DNA of 64,000 nucleotides from Chelonoidis abingdonii (GCF_003597395.2 NC_133773.1:146434354-146498353), one strand, 5' to 3'; numbered from the stretch's first letter, positions 21,366 to 34,345 are shown. The notes: generated from the sequence alone by a model not told the origin. Made by a program: numbers and translations.

Positions 21366-23868
21366 AAGAGGGTGTGTGTGGACAGAAAGCACGTGCCCAA
21401 TTTTTTTATCCTTTGAAAAAATCACCTTTTCTGACCAACATGCTGCTTTAAGAATTAGCAGCAAGCACCATGCTACCCTCAATGCATGCAAACACCCTTA
21501 TTGATCGGATTGGAAATTTCAGAGCATCTCACTTCAACTGAAAAGAAAGGAAGTGAATGTCTGAATGGGTTTGAAGAGAGGGCACTCAACCAAGAGAAAG
21601 AAAGGGCCTTTTCCCCAAGCTGAATAAGCTCCTCCTGAGATTGCAGCAAACCAACTAGATAATTCATTAGCAAGAAATGAATTGCACAGATTTTACTGGA
21701 GAAGAACTTGCAAGATTTCATAAAGGTCTGTATCTAGCTAGCTTTTTATACAGTGCTCATCGCCATGTAGCCGAGTACCTTAGCGCTGCATCTAAGCAAC
21801 TGGAGAAACCCAATGACCAGATTAGAAGAGAATTAAGAGTCTCTGGAATGTTCTGTTTTCCTGATTATTCTAACACACAAATAAGCTACAGGAAGAATAC
21901 ATTTGCAGAACAGAATTATTTTCTGTAATGTTATAAAAGGAAAAACTGTGGCCCTTCCTTATATACATTACCAGACCAAAATCTGTTAAAATTACCTGAA
22001 TCCAGTTTAGTGTACAGAAAGCTAACAGACAAGCCAGGACATCCCTGCTGTACCTTTCATCAGTCTTTCTCACCAGCTTCCACAATCTTCACTGCTAAGG
22101 AAAGGAAGACTTTACTTTTCTTTGCTACATATCTAGTCACACATGTAAAGTCCCTGAAGGTTACTTTTAAACTGGTATAACCTTATAGAAAACAGTTTCC
22201 TGTGAACCATAAAACAAACATCTCTCTAAAATCATCTGTGAGGGAGACAGACTCTAGATGTTGTAGACAGAAAGGGATTTATGTAAACAGTCTCTCTCTG
22301 TAGTTTTGGAAGCCACTTCCATGAATACCATCTTTTCTACAAGGTTACTAGACGTACTGTCGTATGCAGATGCTGTACATTCTCTAGCCTAGCGGTAAAC
22401 CTATTAAATCATCCAAGGCCACGTCAACTGATGGACAGGTGAACTGGTTGAGCTAATAGTTTCTCCTCTGTAGTAAGAGGAGGCCCTGAGATATAAACCC
22501 TCATCAGAGGCTCAGTATGAGGCCTGAACTAAAGGAATGGTCAAGACTTTGCTAACAAAGCAAAGTTAAGCAGTGAGCCAGAGGCAGGCCCTGCTCACAG
22601 AAGCTGGCAAGGAAAGGGTTGATGCTGCAAAAAGAGACATACCTAAAAGGTACTGGACACCAGAGATCAGAACATTCGCATATTCGTACACTCCTCACAG
22701 TTAAGAAGGAACAGGCTGACCCATCCCAATGACAGGGCCAAGAGGGTTCTGGAAGTACACTTAAGATGTACTCTCCCTCACATCTGAACTGAATGGTATT
22801 TTCTATTAAGTTTTGAATTAATAAAACGGCATCTAGGAAGAGTTTTGCCTTAATTTGCTTCACTTTTCATTCCGTATTAATGCACTTGCATTAAACTAAC
22901 TTGCATGAAAATAGTGCATCAGTTTCTTAGTTTATTTCTCATTGGAAGTCAATAGCTGGTTGCTGTAATTATTAACACAGCTATCCATCGGTGTCCTAGG
23001 AGTATGTGGCACCTCACGTGATTCATAACCCGAGACACCCACATCATTCATGCAAGTGTCATCAGCACCGAATGAGGGAAGAGAAAACATAAAATTAAAC
23101 CTGGGGAAAAGAGATACTAAATAAAGAGGGTTTCATAGTTTATGAGGTACCAGATGTGCCTTTATTTTTATTTTTTTAATTGCTTCACATAGTGAAGTTT
23201 CATTGTCAAACTAGTAAGAAAGTAGATTAGAAACCTGTTAAACTTGATGGCATGCCCATGCCACCAGGAGTGCCCAGGCACGTCAGGTTTGCAAATTGTA
23301 GCTCAAAAAAAGCCTATTTTAAATTTACAAACCTATTGTCATCAGTTTGGACACAGCAAGAACATCTCACAATGGAAAATTCCAGGATGCCACCCTGACC
23401 AATGCAGTCCACTACTCCAAGTATATTCCAAAGGTTCCTTTTAAAAAGGGAACTTTACTACTGGCATTGTTTACCAAAATTGGTAAGCTACAAAGAATTA
23501 TTCTCCAAAATCCAGAAGCTCCGGCCCCTAGCAGCCTAGCCAAACTCCTACCCCACCAGAGCTTCTGAAATGCTGACAGACAGCTGTAACAAACCCCAAA
23601 CCTGCTAAGCTGGAATGGCTGCAATAAGGTTTTCTGCAAAGCAAAGTTCACAAGCCTCCCACTGAATCCATCTTATAGGAACTTCTCTACTGCAAACACC
23701 TGAAAAACTGATTTTTCAGAAGCTCATTTAGCTCCTCTCTCTAGTTACCACTGACACTGGAAGATACTGCAAATAGGTCTCTGGTCAGTCCCATGGAAAT
23801 ATAAATTTTTCACTCAGAACAGTTAGACAAAAGAAGCTAAGTGTGATCGCAGAAGTTACAGACTAGTG
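21366..23868 (-). other. DCTN1 first intron (part), mostly unique
   Basis: About 2.5 kb without a clear transposon. AT-rich parts around 22860-22990 ('cttgcattaaactaacttgc', 'ctgtaattattaacacag') could be conserved regulatory DNA, but that needs an alignment. No coding exon seen. Confidence 0.45.
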
Positions 23869-24093
23869 CAGGGATCAGCAACCTTTGGCCCGTGGTCCGC
23901 CAAGTTAAGCCCCTGCGAGAAGTGGCGCGGGCCGAGGGATGTGCTGGCTGCTGCTTCCTGCAGCCCCCATTGGCCTGGAGCAGCAAACCGCAGCCAGTGG
24001 GAGCCGCAATCAACCAAACCTGCGGACCCGGCAGGTAAACAAACCGGCCAGGCCCACCGGGGCTTACCCTGGTGGGCTGCGTGTCATTCCCTG
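23869..24093. mobile_element. hAT-type MITE with perfect GACTAGTG target duplication
   Basis: A 225-bp element starting 'cagggatcagcaacctttgg' and ending 'cattccctg', flanked by GACTAGTG at 23861-23868 and 24094-24101. The 8-bp perfect duplication identifies a hAT-superfamily insertion. The interior is GC-rich and CpG-rich compared with the surrounding intron. The terminal inverted repeat is short (about 7 bp). Confidence 0.86.
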
Positions 24094-27018
24094 GACTAGT
24101 GAACATTATCTGTAAAGCTGAGGGAGAAAATCATTGGGGACAGTAAAGTTCCCAGGCAAGAACAAAGAGACAAGCCAGTCTGGCATTTACATAGGCAAAC
24201 TGCCTCTCCAAACCGCTCGCATTCTTTGCCAACTCTTTACGGTAGATACAAGAAACAGGGCGGACAACTTGGGCTTTCAGAAGGCTCACAAGAAGCTGTT
24301 AGAAAAGCTGGTAAACACAAGGTGACAGATCAAGTCCCGTCTCAGATTAGAAGCGGGATAAAAGATAGGAAGCAAGAAGCTGAAATAAATGGTCAGTTCT
24401 CATTATGCAAAGGTTCAGAAGATGGCCTGGCTGATCTAACAAGGAAAGTGGAGCTGCTTACCAAAGGCTCACAGATTCATTACAATGCCTATGTCAATCA
24501 GCTTGCAGCTTCAGGGCAGAACCAGACCCATCAGTCACTGGCAACAGGGGAATGACCCACCCCCTTAAGTTTTCACCAATTGAAACAACTTCCACAGTCA
24601 GGATAATTCAATTGCACTTTCTTAAATTACATATTGTGCTAAGTACAAGTGGAAAACGTACAATTTCCCCTACTGCAGAGCATTGGAAATAACCCCTAAC
24701 TACACAAACCCAAATCTTTGTGTGTTAATTTCCATCTAAGTTCTGAATGACAACCTTGTCTCCAGCCTGGGCCATACCTTTGCACTTCACTGTTCAGTGA
24801 AAGGACATTTTCAGGTAAGCACAGATACCCCCTATTCTCCATTGTGCTAAGGTTCACAGATCTGCTACAATGGGATTTTCACAGGAGCATGTCCTCACTA
24901 TCATCCTTTAAATATCCACATCCAAAATGAGGTATGTTACACGTCCTCCATCTTCTCCTGGGCATTAAGGTGTGGAGAATGCTTCTGCCAAAAAAAAAAA
25001 AAATATGACACTGGCTAAAGACAGGATGGCCAATATGTAAAGTCGGGGTGAATTTGGGCACTGATGGCCATGTGGCCACCTAGCAGATCTCAGCGCAAAA
25101 GACGCAACTTCTCTGCGCTATGATCGGCAGTGCTCTTAAGGAGCATACTTTGATGATTAGGGATATTATTTCTCCAATTTACCTTGGGATCAAACTCTTC
25201 GACAGGAGTAAGGACTACTTGTCTGAATTACAAGTACAATAGCAGTGGCACCAACTGGGGAGAGGGGAAGAAGATGACGCGGATACCAAGATTTTTGCAT
25301 CTGCTCCTAGTTCCATAGGCTGCAAAGCCAGGGGGCCATGCCCAAACACTTTTAAGCAGTGTTCCTGTACTAACTCAGTACAGCTGCTGCCAGAGCATCG
25401 CTCCAGCTGTGTAATTACAACACCACTCCATTTGACCAGGTGACCCCAACTCCTCCACAGCTGGGCAGCAAGACCAAGTTTCACTGAAAGACGTTGTGAC
25501 TTGGCACATGGGGTCGCAACTCAACTTGGGCTCCAGATAGCGGGATGGCTGGGCCAACAGTGTTGTAACTGGACACCCAGGACCTCTCTTCCTGTACAGC
25601 AGAGCACAGCGGGGTCCATTGACAATTCGCCTCTTGGTGGCACCAGCCCATGCACCGGGCTGACAAGAGGGGAAACTCCCTTGCTGAGGGAGACCCAAAG
25701 TCCCTACAAGATGGATGGGGACAAGTGGGGACCAAAAGGGGGTCCTGGATCAGAATTTGCTTTCTCCCCCCAGCCCCCTTCCGACATATCTGAATTGCTG
25801 CCTGAATACTGGTCTCATCTGAGAAAGCTCCCTACTTCAAACCCAACTGATCAGAAATAGGTGCTGCACAGTTTCATTCATGCCCTGGAATTTCCAGGGG
25901 TTCCATGAGAACAGGAATGGGACAAAGCTGTTCCTGCGATTTCTGCACAGTATTACGGATCACTGCCTCTGGCTACTCTCCAGGGACCTCACTTTAACCA
26001 AAGCTCCAGGGAGCAATTTACTCCCAAAATAAGACAGCCTGGCGCCGATCTGTGTCTACCTGCAGACAAGACTGGTTTGGAGTCAGAGCTCAGTTACTTC
26101 AGAGAGCAGCTGCTGACCTTGCCACAGCAACCTGTACTTGTCTGAGGTATCATTCAAAGAGGTATTTTCTCCTGTTGTAGTTCAGGGACAGCTTCCACTT
26201 GCCACACAATCTGTCTTCCTTTCTGTAGCACTTGGCAGGAGCCAGGATTGCAAGTTTACTTTTCTCATAACTCAGAATAGCCTCAGCTTACCATAGGAGC
26301 TCCCCACTGTATCCGTAAGAAAGCTAGGAACTGATCTGCCCGAGCGTCTGATTTCCAGGGCCAGAACCACATCTATCCCCAAAGCAGGGGGCTTAGATGA
26401 CCTGCCTGGATTTGGTGGCCTGTTAGGAGGCCACTTGCAGGTAAAAAAACTGCCCATGTTGGACATTTACCTGCAGGAGAGACTCCAGGTTGGATTTGGA
26501 CAGGTGCATACCGAGAAAGTGTCTGCCTTTGTGAAATGGAGGCCAGGGGCTAGAAAGAGGTAAAGGATGGGCCAAAGGCTTGTTCTTCTTCCCCCTTCTT
26601 CACCCTATAGCCAGGTGCTGGGGGGAAAAGAAGTGCTGGTGACTCGCAACAGCTGTTGGGAACAGCCCAGATGTTAGGGTGTGGCAACCCACAGCAGCAG
26701 CCCAATACTCTCCAGTCTTCTAGGTGTGGCAGGAAATCCCCCTCCATCTATTACAACTTCTAAGGGAACACCAGAAGGGATGCACAGCTATCGCTTGTCC
26801 AAGGCGACTGGAGACTCTCTCAGCATAGCTTCACAGTACTCAGGATTCTAAACAGAAAGTGTGTGTCCTCTATTTTGTTATTTTTAATAGAATATAGTTT
26901 ATTATATAATCCCTTAACTCTGATTTGGACTGCTGGCTCCCCTCTCCAAAGGCAGAAGAATTCTCTTTATGAATGTACACACATGCACGTGTGCAACACA
27001 CACACGAATCAGCATGTC
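24094..27018 (-). other. DCTN1 first intron (part), no gene seen
   Basis: About 2.9 kb. The frames at 24226-24555 and 25501-25860 are open for about 110 codons but show no domain, no splice context and no codon pattern, and I do not call them genes. A poly(A) run sits at 24990-25003. No clear repeat family otherwise. Confidence 0.45.
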
Positions 27019-27830
27019 TATCATAAGAATGGCCGTACTGGGTCAGACCAAAGGGTCCATCTAGCCCAGTATCCTGTCTACCGATAGTGGCCAATGCCAG
27101 GTGCCCCAGAGGGAGGGAACCTAACAGGCAATGATCAAGTGATCTCTCTCCTGCCATCCATCTCCACCCTCTGACAAACAGAGGCTAGGGACACCATTCC
27201 TTACCCAGCCTGGCTAATAACCATTAACGAATTTATCCAGTTCTCTTTTAAATCCTGTTATAGTCCCAGCCTTCACAACCTCCTCAGATAAGGAGTTCCA
27301 CAAGTTGACTGTGCACTGCGTGAAGAAGAACTTCCTTTTATTTGTTTTAAACCTGCTGCCCATTAATTTCATTTGGTGACCCCTAGTTCTTGTATTATGG
27401 GAATAAGTAAATAACTTTTCCTTATCCACTTTCTCCACATCACTCATGATTTTATAGACCTCTGTCATATCCCCCCTTGGTCTCCTCTTTTCCAAGCTGA
27501 AGAGTCCTAGCCTCTATAATCTCTCCGCATATGGGACCTGTTCCAAACCCCTAATCATTTTAGTTGCCCTTCTCTGAACCTTTTCTAGTGCCAGTATATC
27601 TTTTTTGAGATAAGGAGACCACATCTGTATGCAGTATTCAAGATGTGGGCATACCATGGATTTATATAAAGACAATAAGATACTCTCCATCTTATTTTCT
27701 ATCCCCTTTTTAATGATTCCTAATATCCTGTTTACTTTTTTGACCGCCTCTGCACACTGCGTGGACATCTTCAGAGAACTATCCACGATGACTCCAAGAT
27801 CTTTTCCCTATCGCCTGGTCTTTCTGCACT
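27019..27830 (-). mobile_element. CR1 LINE, 3' half
   Basis: A minus-strand CR1 of the same subfamily as the one at 5268-6240. The 3' tail starts near 27024 ('aagaatggccgtactgggtc'). Frames 27214-27495 and 27514-27786 encode the RT C-terminal region ('[19 protein letters not shown]', '[18 protein letters not shown]'), separated by a stop. 5'-truncated near 27830. Confidence 0.87.
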
Positions 27831-28464
27831 GATCCACCACACTGCACTCCACGAAGGTTAGAAGGAGAAGCAAATACTGATTTTACTTCCTCCTTGGGAG
27901 TTTGTCCCAATGAACCTGCTTTGGAAAAAGTGAGGGGATGAATTGGGCTCAGGTCGCTGAGCTCTCAGGGATCACCCTGTTCTCAAAGAGGGTGGGTTTA
28001 TTCTTTTCCCTCCCCAACATGGGCCCCTTTGTCTCTCTCTCAAGGAAGGTGGGGTTCAAGAATGGACTGGGGTTTCCCTGCAGCAGGGAAGAGTGGGGGA
28101 ACCGGAGGGGGCAGACCAAACCGGAGGAACTTCAGAGGCAGGGCATTCCCCTTCCGCCAGTGACTGACAAGCTGCAAGCAGACTGAGGTACTCACTGTAA
28201 CAGATCTACAGACTTTTGAACAATGAAGGTTTGGCCTTTGGCAAGTTAAACTTCTATGATAGGCTAACAATAGTGCCCTGCATGGCTGGGACTGCCTGGT
28301 ATAGGTCTGGTGGTAGTCAGATGGTGGGATGTAAAGCAAAGTGGTTACATTTGCCAATTACCAAGTCAAGGCAACAAAGGATTGTGAGGAATTCTAGGAA
28401 GATCTAACAAAAGTAAGTAACTGAACATTATAAAGGCCGATTGAATTCACAGACTAATCCAAGG
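27831..28464 (-). other. DCTN1 first intron (part), no gene seen
   Basis: About 630 bp with no recognised repeat or exon. Confidence 0.4.
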
Positions 28465-28920
28465 TGAGGAGCCCTGGAAGGAATAAGTTAAACCAGTTAT
28501 GCACACTGATGGATTCTAAATTAGTCAGAACCCCTCAGGAAACGTATCTAGACATCACTGTGAACAGCTCAATCATAACATCAGCTCAGTGTACAGCAGT
28601 GGTCAAGAAGGCGAGTAAGCTAGCAGGCCATTCTGAAAAGAGACAATGCTCTGGAAAATATGCTGTTATGGAAACCCATTACTCCATTCCCACCAAGCTT
28701 CAGAACCATCAGGTTAGTTCAAAGCCTCCCTGGTGCAGCATTCCTGCAAAACTCCTTCGCCCTAGGGGAGTCATCACCCTGCTGTGCTTCAAATCTGGGT
28801 GCTGTAGGGAGACTGGATGTCTCAGGCAATTATGGATGGGACAGATTACTTTTCACACCCAGAAAAACTGTTCATCTCTCAAATACACACAGACTGGCAT
28901 ACTAATTTAAAGAATACCAA
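28465..28920 (+). mobile_element. CR1 LINE fragment, old
   Basis: Diverged plus-strand CR1 sequence: 'atcactgtgaacagctcaat' and 'cagctcagtgtacagcagtg' correspond to the 'VDSSLKMSAQCAEVVKKA' block of other copies in this window. A 3' portion follows with 'ggagactggatgtctcaggc'. Highly eroded. Confidence 0.6.
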
Positions 28921-29890
28921 AAACTGAACATATTTCAACGTACTTATGATTTAAGCACAAATATTTGGGTCACTAATATGTGTTGCCTGCACACAACAAT
29001 TTTAGAGCTCTGTTTCACCATGGCACATAACCCCCTCAAAATGTGTGTGTTATGTTTTGAATCCAGGATCATATCATCGTGTGGGCACACAGTGATACCT
29101 CCCTACATGCATGTGTGACTAATTGCACCCTTAAACTGTCACTCAAAGAATAGATCAAAAGTTTGGGGCAAACTTTGACACAGCAGCACTTCTCTGGAAG
29201 TCTCCCATGAAGAGCTTCATGACTGCAAGTTAAATTTGAGGCTAAGAGGATTTTAAGAGGTAGCTAAAGAGGACTTGAAAAAGGAGAGTCTTAGAAAGAA
29301 TTCTAGTCTTCGTTTGCGGTAAGGCTAGTTATTACTGAATATATAATATCTGGTGCTGCCATATTCGGTTCTCATCAAAGGCAATTACTCAAGGATTAAT
29401 AACAGACCCATCATCCAGTGACACAATGAGGGAGGCTGCTGTCTCATCTAACAGAATCTTAAGCAGCCTGGATCTGTTGCTGTTAGACTTGTAGATGAAC
29501 TAGCAAGGCGTTGCTGTGATAAAGCTCCTACTGTGCGAGCCCACTCTAGTGCTGGACTCACTCTGGTTTGACACCTAAAAGAAAGCAGTGCAATTTCAAA
29601 CAAGAGATTAGAAGACTATGGTGGGGCAAGGGCAGGGGAAAACAGGGCACAAATACTTGTCAACTCAGCAAATGGAAAAAATACTAAGCTGAAACCACTA
29701 ACCCCATCCCCAGGGAGAGAGAATGGGAATCCCACAGAACGTGTATGGTTAACATGGTGTTCCAGGCAAATGGTTCGGGTATTTCTAGCTTTGCCAATAC
29801 AACTGATCAGGAGTCACTCAGATAATTAACCTGTTAATATATCAGGTGTTGTATTACTACCAACACAAGTAAAGTACCACAACCAACCAG
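28921..29890 (-). other. DCTN1 first intron (part), unique sequence
   Basis: About 970 bp with no transposon recognised. The interval 29380-29580 has balanced composition and looks conserved-like, but no motif is decisive. Confidence 0.4.
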
Positions 29891-30015
29891 TTTCAGAGGG
29901 GGAGCCGTGTTAGTCTGGATCTGTAAAAGCAGCAGAGAATCCTGTGGCACCTTCTAGACTAACAGAGGTTTTGGGGCATGAGCTTTCGCGGGTGAATACC
30001 CACTTCGTCGGATGC
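29891..30015 (+). repeat. Short dispersed repeat, intact copy
   Basis: A 125-bp repeat beginning 'tttcagagggggagccgtgt' and ending 'acttcgtcggatgc'. Flanks read 'aaccaaccag' on the left and 'aaccaacag' on the right, a near-perfect target duplication of 9-10 bp, so this looks like a complete insertion. Other copies are at 286-412 (half inverted), 42654-42745 and 44813-44942 (minus). The class is not assigned. Variable-length duplication favours a SINE-like retroposon. Confidence 0.7.
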
Positions 30016-31468
30016 AACCAACAGCTTGCTCTAGAGGGGCTCTCACAGATTTGGTTCTCTTGACGCTGGAGTCTCAACATGTAGTTTCAGTAAAACGTAG
30101 TTAATGTTGACTAACTTCAGACCCAAACAAATCCCACCTGGCCTTTGCCAGGGAATGGAACTACAGCTAACAGAACACTAGTGGGAAAGCCTCAGAGCCA
30201 CCCCATGGATCAGGGATGGAACTTCTTTGAAAATTCAACCTCCGGGAAGCTAGTGGGCAGCACGTACTCCAAGGCCCGGCTGTGAACAGCCGAGGACAAT
30301 CATAGGAGACCTAGTCAAGAAGAGGGGTTCGACACACAAACCACATTCTTTCACCATTTCTGAAGCAGTTTAAGTAACTTTTCAGACACATTCCCCAAGT
30401 GACCATCTTCAGTCTCTCTGGATGGCAGTTGCTTTGTGTCATGGCCTCTGCTACTTCTCTCATCTAGCTAACCAGGGGTAACAGCAAAGAAACAAAAGCT
30501 ACCACATCATTTTGACCATAGAGACTCTTAAGTTAAACACAAAAATCAACCAATGACTCCTTGGTGTGCTGTCAACTTCCCCAGCAATGCTCTTTACTGG
30601 AAAGCCAGTACAGCTGCACACTGCATTCTTTCAGTGCTTTTTCCTAAAGGAGGTTTGAAATGAGTTCAGCATAACCTGAGGTGATAAGAAAGGTCTCTTT
30701 CTTCTCAGGGTTTGCAAAGATGAAGGAAGACAGAACCATGACCCGATAGTGTTTGTGATCAACCTAGAGTTACAGAGCACTTTGCCAAGTTGGCAAGCAG
30801 CATATAATAGAGAAGCCTGGAAATGCACTAGCCTAGCCTCTCCAACACCTAGAGACTTGGACCGAATACCACCAGAGTCGAGAAAAAGAACAAAACGGGA
30901 AAGAAAGGAACTCCAAAGAAAGGCCTCATTGTAAGGCTACTGCTCATTTTAAAGTTCTAGTGCTGACTTCGCAGTCCAAGCTTAATGGCAATTTGGTAAA
31001 ACCTTGGGCTTCCAAATATCTGAATATCATTTCAGCACCTCACAATGCAAGTTGAAAAACAAAGGGGTGGTGGGACCACGACAACCCAGAATCTTTGTGC
31101 TGAAAAGCACTAGAAAGATTCTGTCATAGCTGGAGGCTCAGCTGACACCTCATTACATTATCAGCAATAACTCACAAGAAAGAGAGACTAATTTAAATCA
31201 GAATGGAACGACAAACAATATAATTCAGGCTATTTATCTACACCTTCCTCCCCCTCACCCCAGTATGTATTAACGAGTGAGATATTGCTAGTAGCCAGGA
31301 TGCACAATTCAGAAAATGGGGAAAGCATAGTAAACAATCTATATTTCACAGTAAATATCTAGACCCTTCATTGCACCAGATAACACACAGACATATTGTA
31401 GGTGTAAGACATATAATAGTTTGTAAATAAGTGCAGTCCCCTGCCTGCCACCCTCACCCCCCGCCCCA
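30016..31468 (-). other. DCTN1 first intron (part) next to the start exon
   Basis: About 1.45 kb of largely unique sequence directly downstream of the DCTN1 start-exon donor. No repeat family recognised. Short frames are random. Confidence 0.45.
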
Positions 31469-31474
31469 ACTTAC

Positions 31475-31507
31475 CCGACTGTATGTGTGTCTCTTGCTCT
31501 GGGCCAT
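31475..31507 (-). CDS. DCTN1: Dynactin subunit 1 (p150Glued), start exon
   Basis: The minus strand reads ATG then ten codons giving MAQSKRHTYSR, followed by the donor GTAAGT (31474-31469). The human p150Glued N-terminus is MAQSKRHVYSR, so ten of eleven residues agree. The exon ends in phase 0 and splices in frame to exon 2 at 13501, producing a start one residue longer than in human. The short basic N-terminal stretch lies just before the CAP-Gly domain and contributes to microtubule binding. It is too short for an automatic ORF call. The context upstream of the ATG is 'agcacggcagc'. Further upstream is an A-rich run on this strand, a poor splice acceptor, so the 5' UTR may be continuous or begin close by. 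Confidence 0.9.
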
Positions 31508-33034
31508 GCTGCCGTGCTCTATTTTAATGATTTTTTTTTTTTTAAATGATGGTCTCAGTTCATGGCTAGTAGTAATTCAGGAAGGATTTGGCTGTTTTGT
31601 TCCAGCTGATTCAACCATACCCGCACCCCAAGCCGCACTCTGTCTGGCCACACAGAGGAAAAAACCCTTTTCTGTTAGAGGATTCTTGAATACATGGATA
31701 TACAAAAATCCAGCCCAGCTGACGGAGACTCACTTTGCGCTAGTGCTGCTCCAGACTCTTGTCACAGATTTTGCCAGCCCCCTGGGTCCTAATGCTAAAC
31801 AGTTTTCTATTTTAAAGTGGAAAAGAAAAGGCAAGCTGCCTGGGCCAGGGCACTGGAGACACAAAAGCCATGAAATGACACCAGTGAGCTTCTCCGGACC
31901 AACACCAAAAGCAGCTACATGAAACACAGCCGTGTCCTCTTTGGAGGGAAGCGCTGGACATGCGGTGTGATATGCTCCTCGCTAGACAAGGCCAGCCACA
32001 TTCCTGCTTGCATGCAGCTGATGATAAATACCCAACAACATGAAGAATTCAGAGTTGCCATGAATTTTACTCAAAAACAGATATTTTGAGTTCCTTTTCT
32101 CTGCCCCTCCCTTCCCAGCCGGAGCTGCTGGCTCTTTGGGTTTGCTTTACATCCAATCCATGCCTCCTCCAGCCAACATCTCGCCGGTGCTTCCCTAGCG
32201 TCCCCAAATGAATATATAGGAAAACAAAGCTGAAAGTGACCATCCGACACGCAAAGCCATCTTGCTATTTACAGATCCATCGGCCCAAACACATTCTTAC
32301 CCTTTAGTATATGACTTAACAAAATTCTTAAAAAACTAAGCAATGCTGCAACCCAGGTGGGACAGCAGCACAGGTGTGGAGACCAAACAGTTAATCATGA
32401 GGCATTTTTAAAATCAATAATTGCTCTTTCTATGGCTGATCTGAATAGATGTCTAATTAAAGTCATCAGCCTCTCTCTTCAGGACTGCTTACAGCATTAA
32501 CTGCTGCCTGTCAAATAGCAAGCAGGGGCTGGGGAGGAGGGGACATGCCTGACAGGAGGTTTTGGCAAAACTGCGGTTCCCAGTGGGTTCCTTCATTATT
32601 TCAGGACATCACAGCTGCACTAGTGTTCCCGTAACCATCTTCCAGTTCTTCCCCCCTCCCCCCACGCACACTGCAGTCTCTGAAATGGGCCTCTAGGACC
32701 CTAGCTTCCCCTGTGCTCAGCACTGACTCGGCAGATGCAACTCAACCTTGCACTGAATTACCTCAACTTTATCCCATTCATATTCCCAGATGTGTCCAAA
32801 CACACTCCCGCTCTCATAACACAGCACATCTGGGTTGTTAAATTCTCACCCTTCAGCTCCTGATGGGAGATAGGAGTACTACAGATGTGCAGCTGACTGT
32901 ATACACTGCTGACTACAGAAGAGAAAATTAAAAGGAGGAAGTCCCAATCCTTCCTTGGCCAGGACACGGACTACATGGGCCAACAGGCTCCATTCCATCT
33001 CTGATTTCCATGATTCTGATGGAAAATTCTAATT
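31508..33034 (-). promoter_or_regulatory. Sequence upstream of the DCTN1 start exon; possible proximal control region
   Basis: About 1.5 kb on the 5' side of the start exon. It is not a CpG island. The minus strand has 'cattaaaatag' about 20 bp upstream of the ATG context, a weak TATA-like string. The block 32400-32540 ('tctaattaaagtcatcagcc', 'taactgctgcctgtcaaata') is transposon-free and looks like conserved non-coding DNA. Direct evidence for a promoter here is weak. Confidence 0.3.
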
Positions 33035-33850
33035 ATAGAAATGTAGAACTGGAAGGGACCCTGAGAGGTCATGTCCACCCCGCTGTGCTGAGGCAGGACC
33101 AAGTATCCCTAAAGCATCCCTGATAGATGTTTGTCTAACCTGTTCTTAAAAACCTCCAATTCCACAGTTTCACAGTCTCCTTGGTAATCTGTTCCAGTAC
33201 TTAACTATCCTTAGGAGTCAAAAAATTTTTCTTAATATCTAATCTAAATATCCCTTTGTGCAGATTACATCACCTGCTTCCTGTCCTACCTTCAGTGACA
33301 TGGAGAACCACTGATCACCACCCTCTTTATAACAGCCCTTCACATATTTAAAGACACGCCTGCCCCTTTTCTCAAAACTAAATATTTCCCTTTAAAAAAA
33401 ATCTCCTCATAGGTCTTACTTTCTAAACCTTTATCATTTTTGTTGCTCTCTCCAATTTGTCCCCCCCTTTCAGTGTGGCACCCCAAACTGGGCACAGTAC
33501 TCCAGCTGAGGCATCACCAGTACAAAGCAGAGTGGACTAGAACCTCCCATGTTTTACACACGACACTCCTGTTAATACATCCCAGAACAGACTCTCATTC
33601 ATTTTGTGATCCATTACAACCTCCAGCTCCTTTCCAGCAGTACTACTGGCTACACAGTTATTTCCCATTTTGTAGTTGTACATTTGATTGTTCTTCCGAA
33701 GTGTAGTACTTTGCACTTATCTTTGCCAAATTTCATCTCGTTGATTTCAGCCCAGTTCTCCAATTTGTCAAGGTTGCCTTGAATTGTAATCCTGTCCTCT
33801 AAAGTGCTTGCAACCCTCCCAGCTTGCTTCATCTGCAAATTTTACAAGCA
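33035..33850 (-). mobile_element. CR1 LINE, 3' half
   Basis: A minus-strand CR1 with the 3' tail 'gaactggaagggaccctgag' at 33046 and on, the same tail type as 9042. The frame 33650-33838 holds the 'LDKLENWAEINEMKFGKDKC' block. The frames are broken and the 5' end is missing. Confidence 0.83.
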
Positions 33851-34111
33851 TGCTCTCCACCTCTTGTACAGCATGTAAAGATTATCTGCCACAAAATCTG
33901 AAGTTTAGTTTGCAAATAGCTCTCACTTTAACCCTCCCATTTTTCATTTACCAAGAACTTTTGGATAAAGTTTTCTTTTGGGCTGAAAGGTTCCATGCTT
34001 GGTCACAAGTCCAAAGGATGAGTAGTCTTTCTGGGTATGTGGTCTGCAGACCCTTGGGGGATCCACAGACTCTCTCTAATGGATCTGCGAAAGGTTGTTG
34101 TTACCATAGAA
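33851..34111. other. Spacer, no gene seen
   Basis: About 260 bp without a recognised feature. Confidence 0.4.
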
Positions 34112-34223
34112 CAGTGGTTTTCAGCCTGGGGACTGCAGACTACGTCTAGATTTCCAAAGGGGTTCACACCTCCATTTGAACTTTTTTAGGGGTCCACAAC
34201 TGAAAGAAGGTTGAAAACCGCTG
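34112..34223. mobile_element. Small hAT-type MITE
   Basis: The left end 'cagtggttttcagcctg' and the right end 'aggttgaaaaccgctg' are inverted repeats. The interior has 'gactgcagactac' and 'ggggtccacaactgaaag'. About 112 bp. The flanking 8-bp windows do not match well, so the duplication has decayed or the ends are slightly off. Confidence 0.65.
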
Positions 34224-34345
34224 CACTAGGATAAAGATAATCACTCTCACAGGGCTCTGGTGAGGCTATCTTAAGACCTATAGAGCACCTGGCAATCCTC
34301 AAGCAAAATGTGCTAAAGAAGGATAAATATTATTACTACAAGGCT
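34224..34345 (+). mobile_element. MIR-like SINE tail
   Basis: Holds 'gataaagataatcactctca', 'tatagagcacctggcaa' and 'aaatattattacta', the typical 3' part of tRNA-derived amniote SINEs of the MIR type. Old and diverged. Confidence 0.5.
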
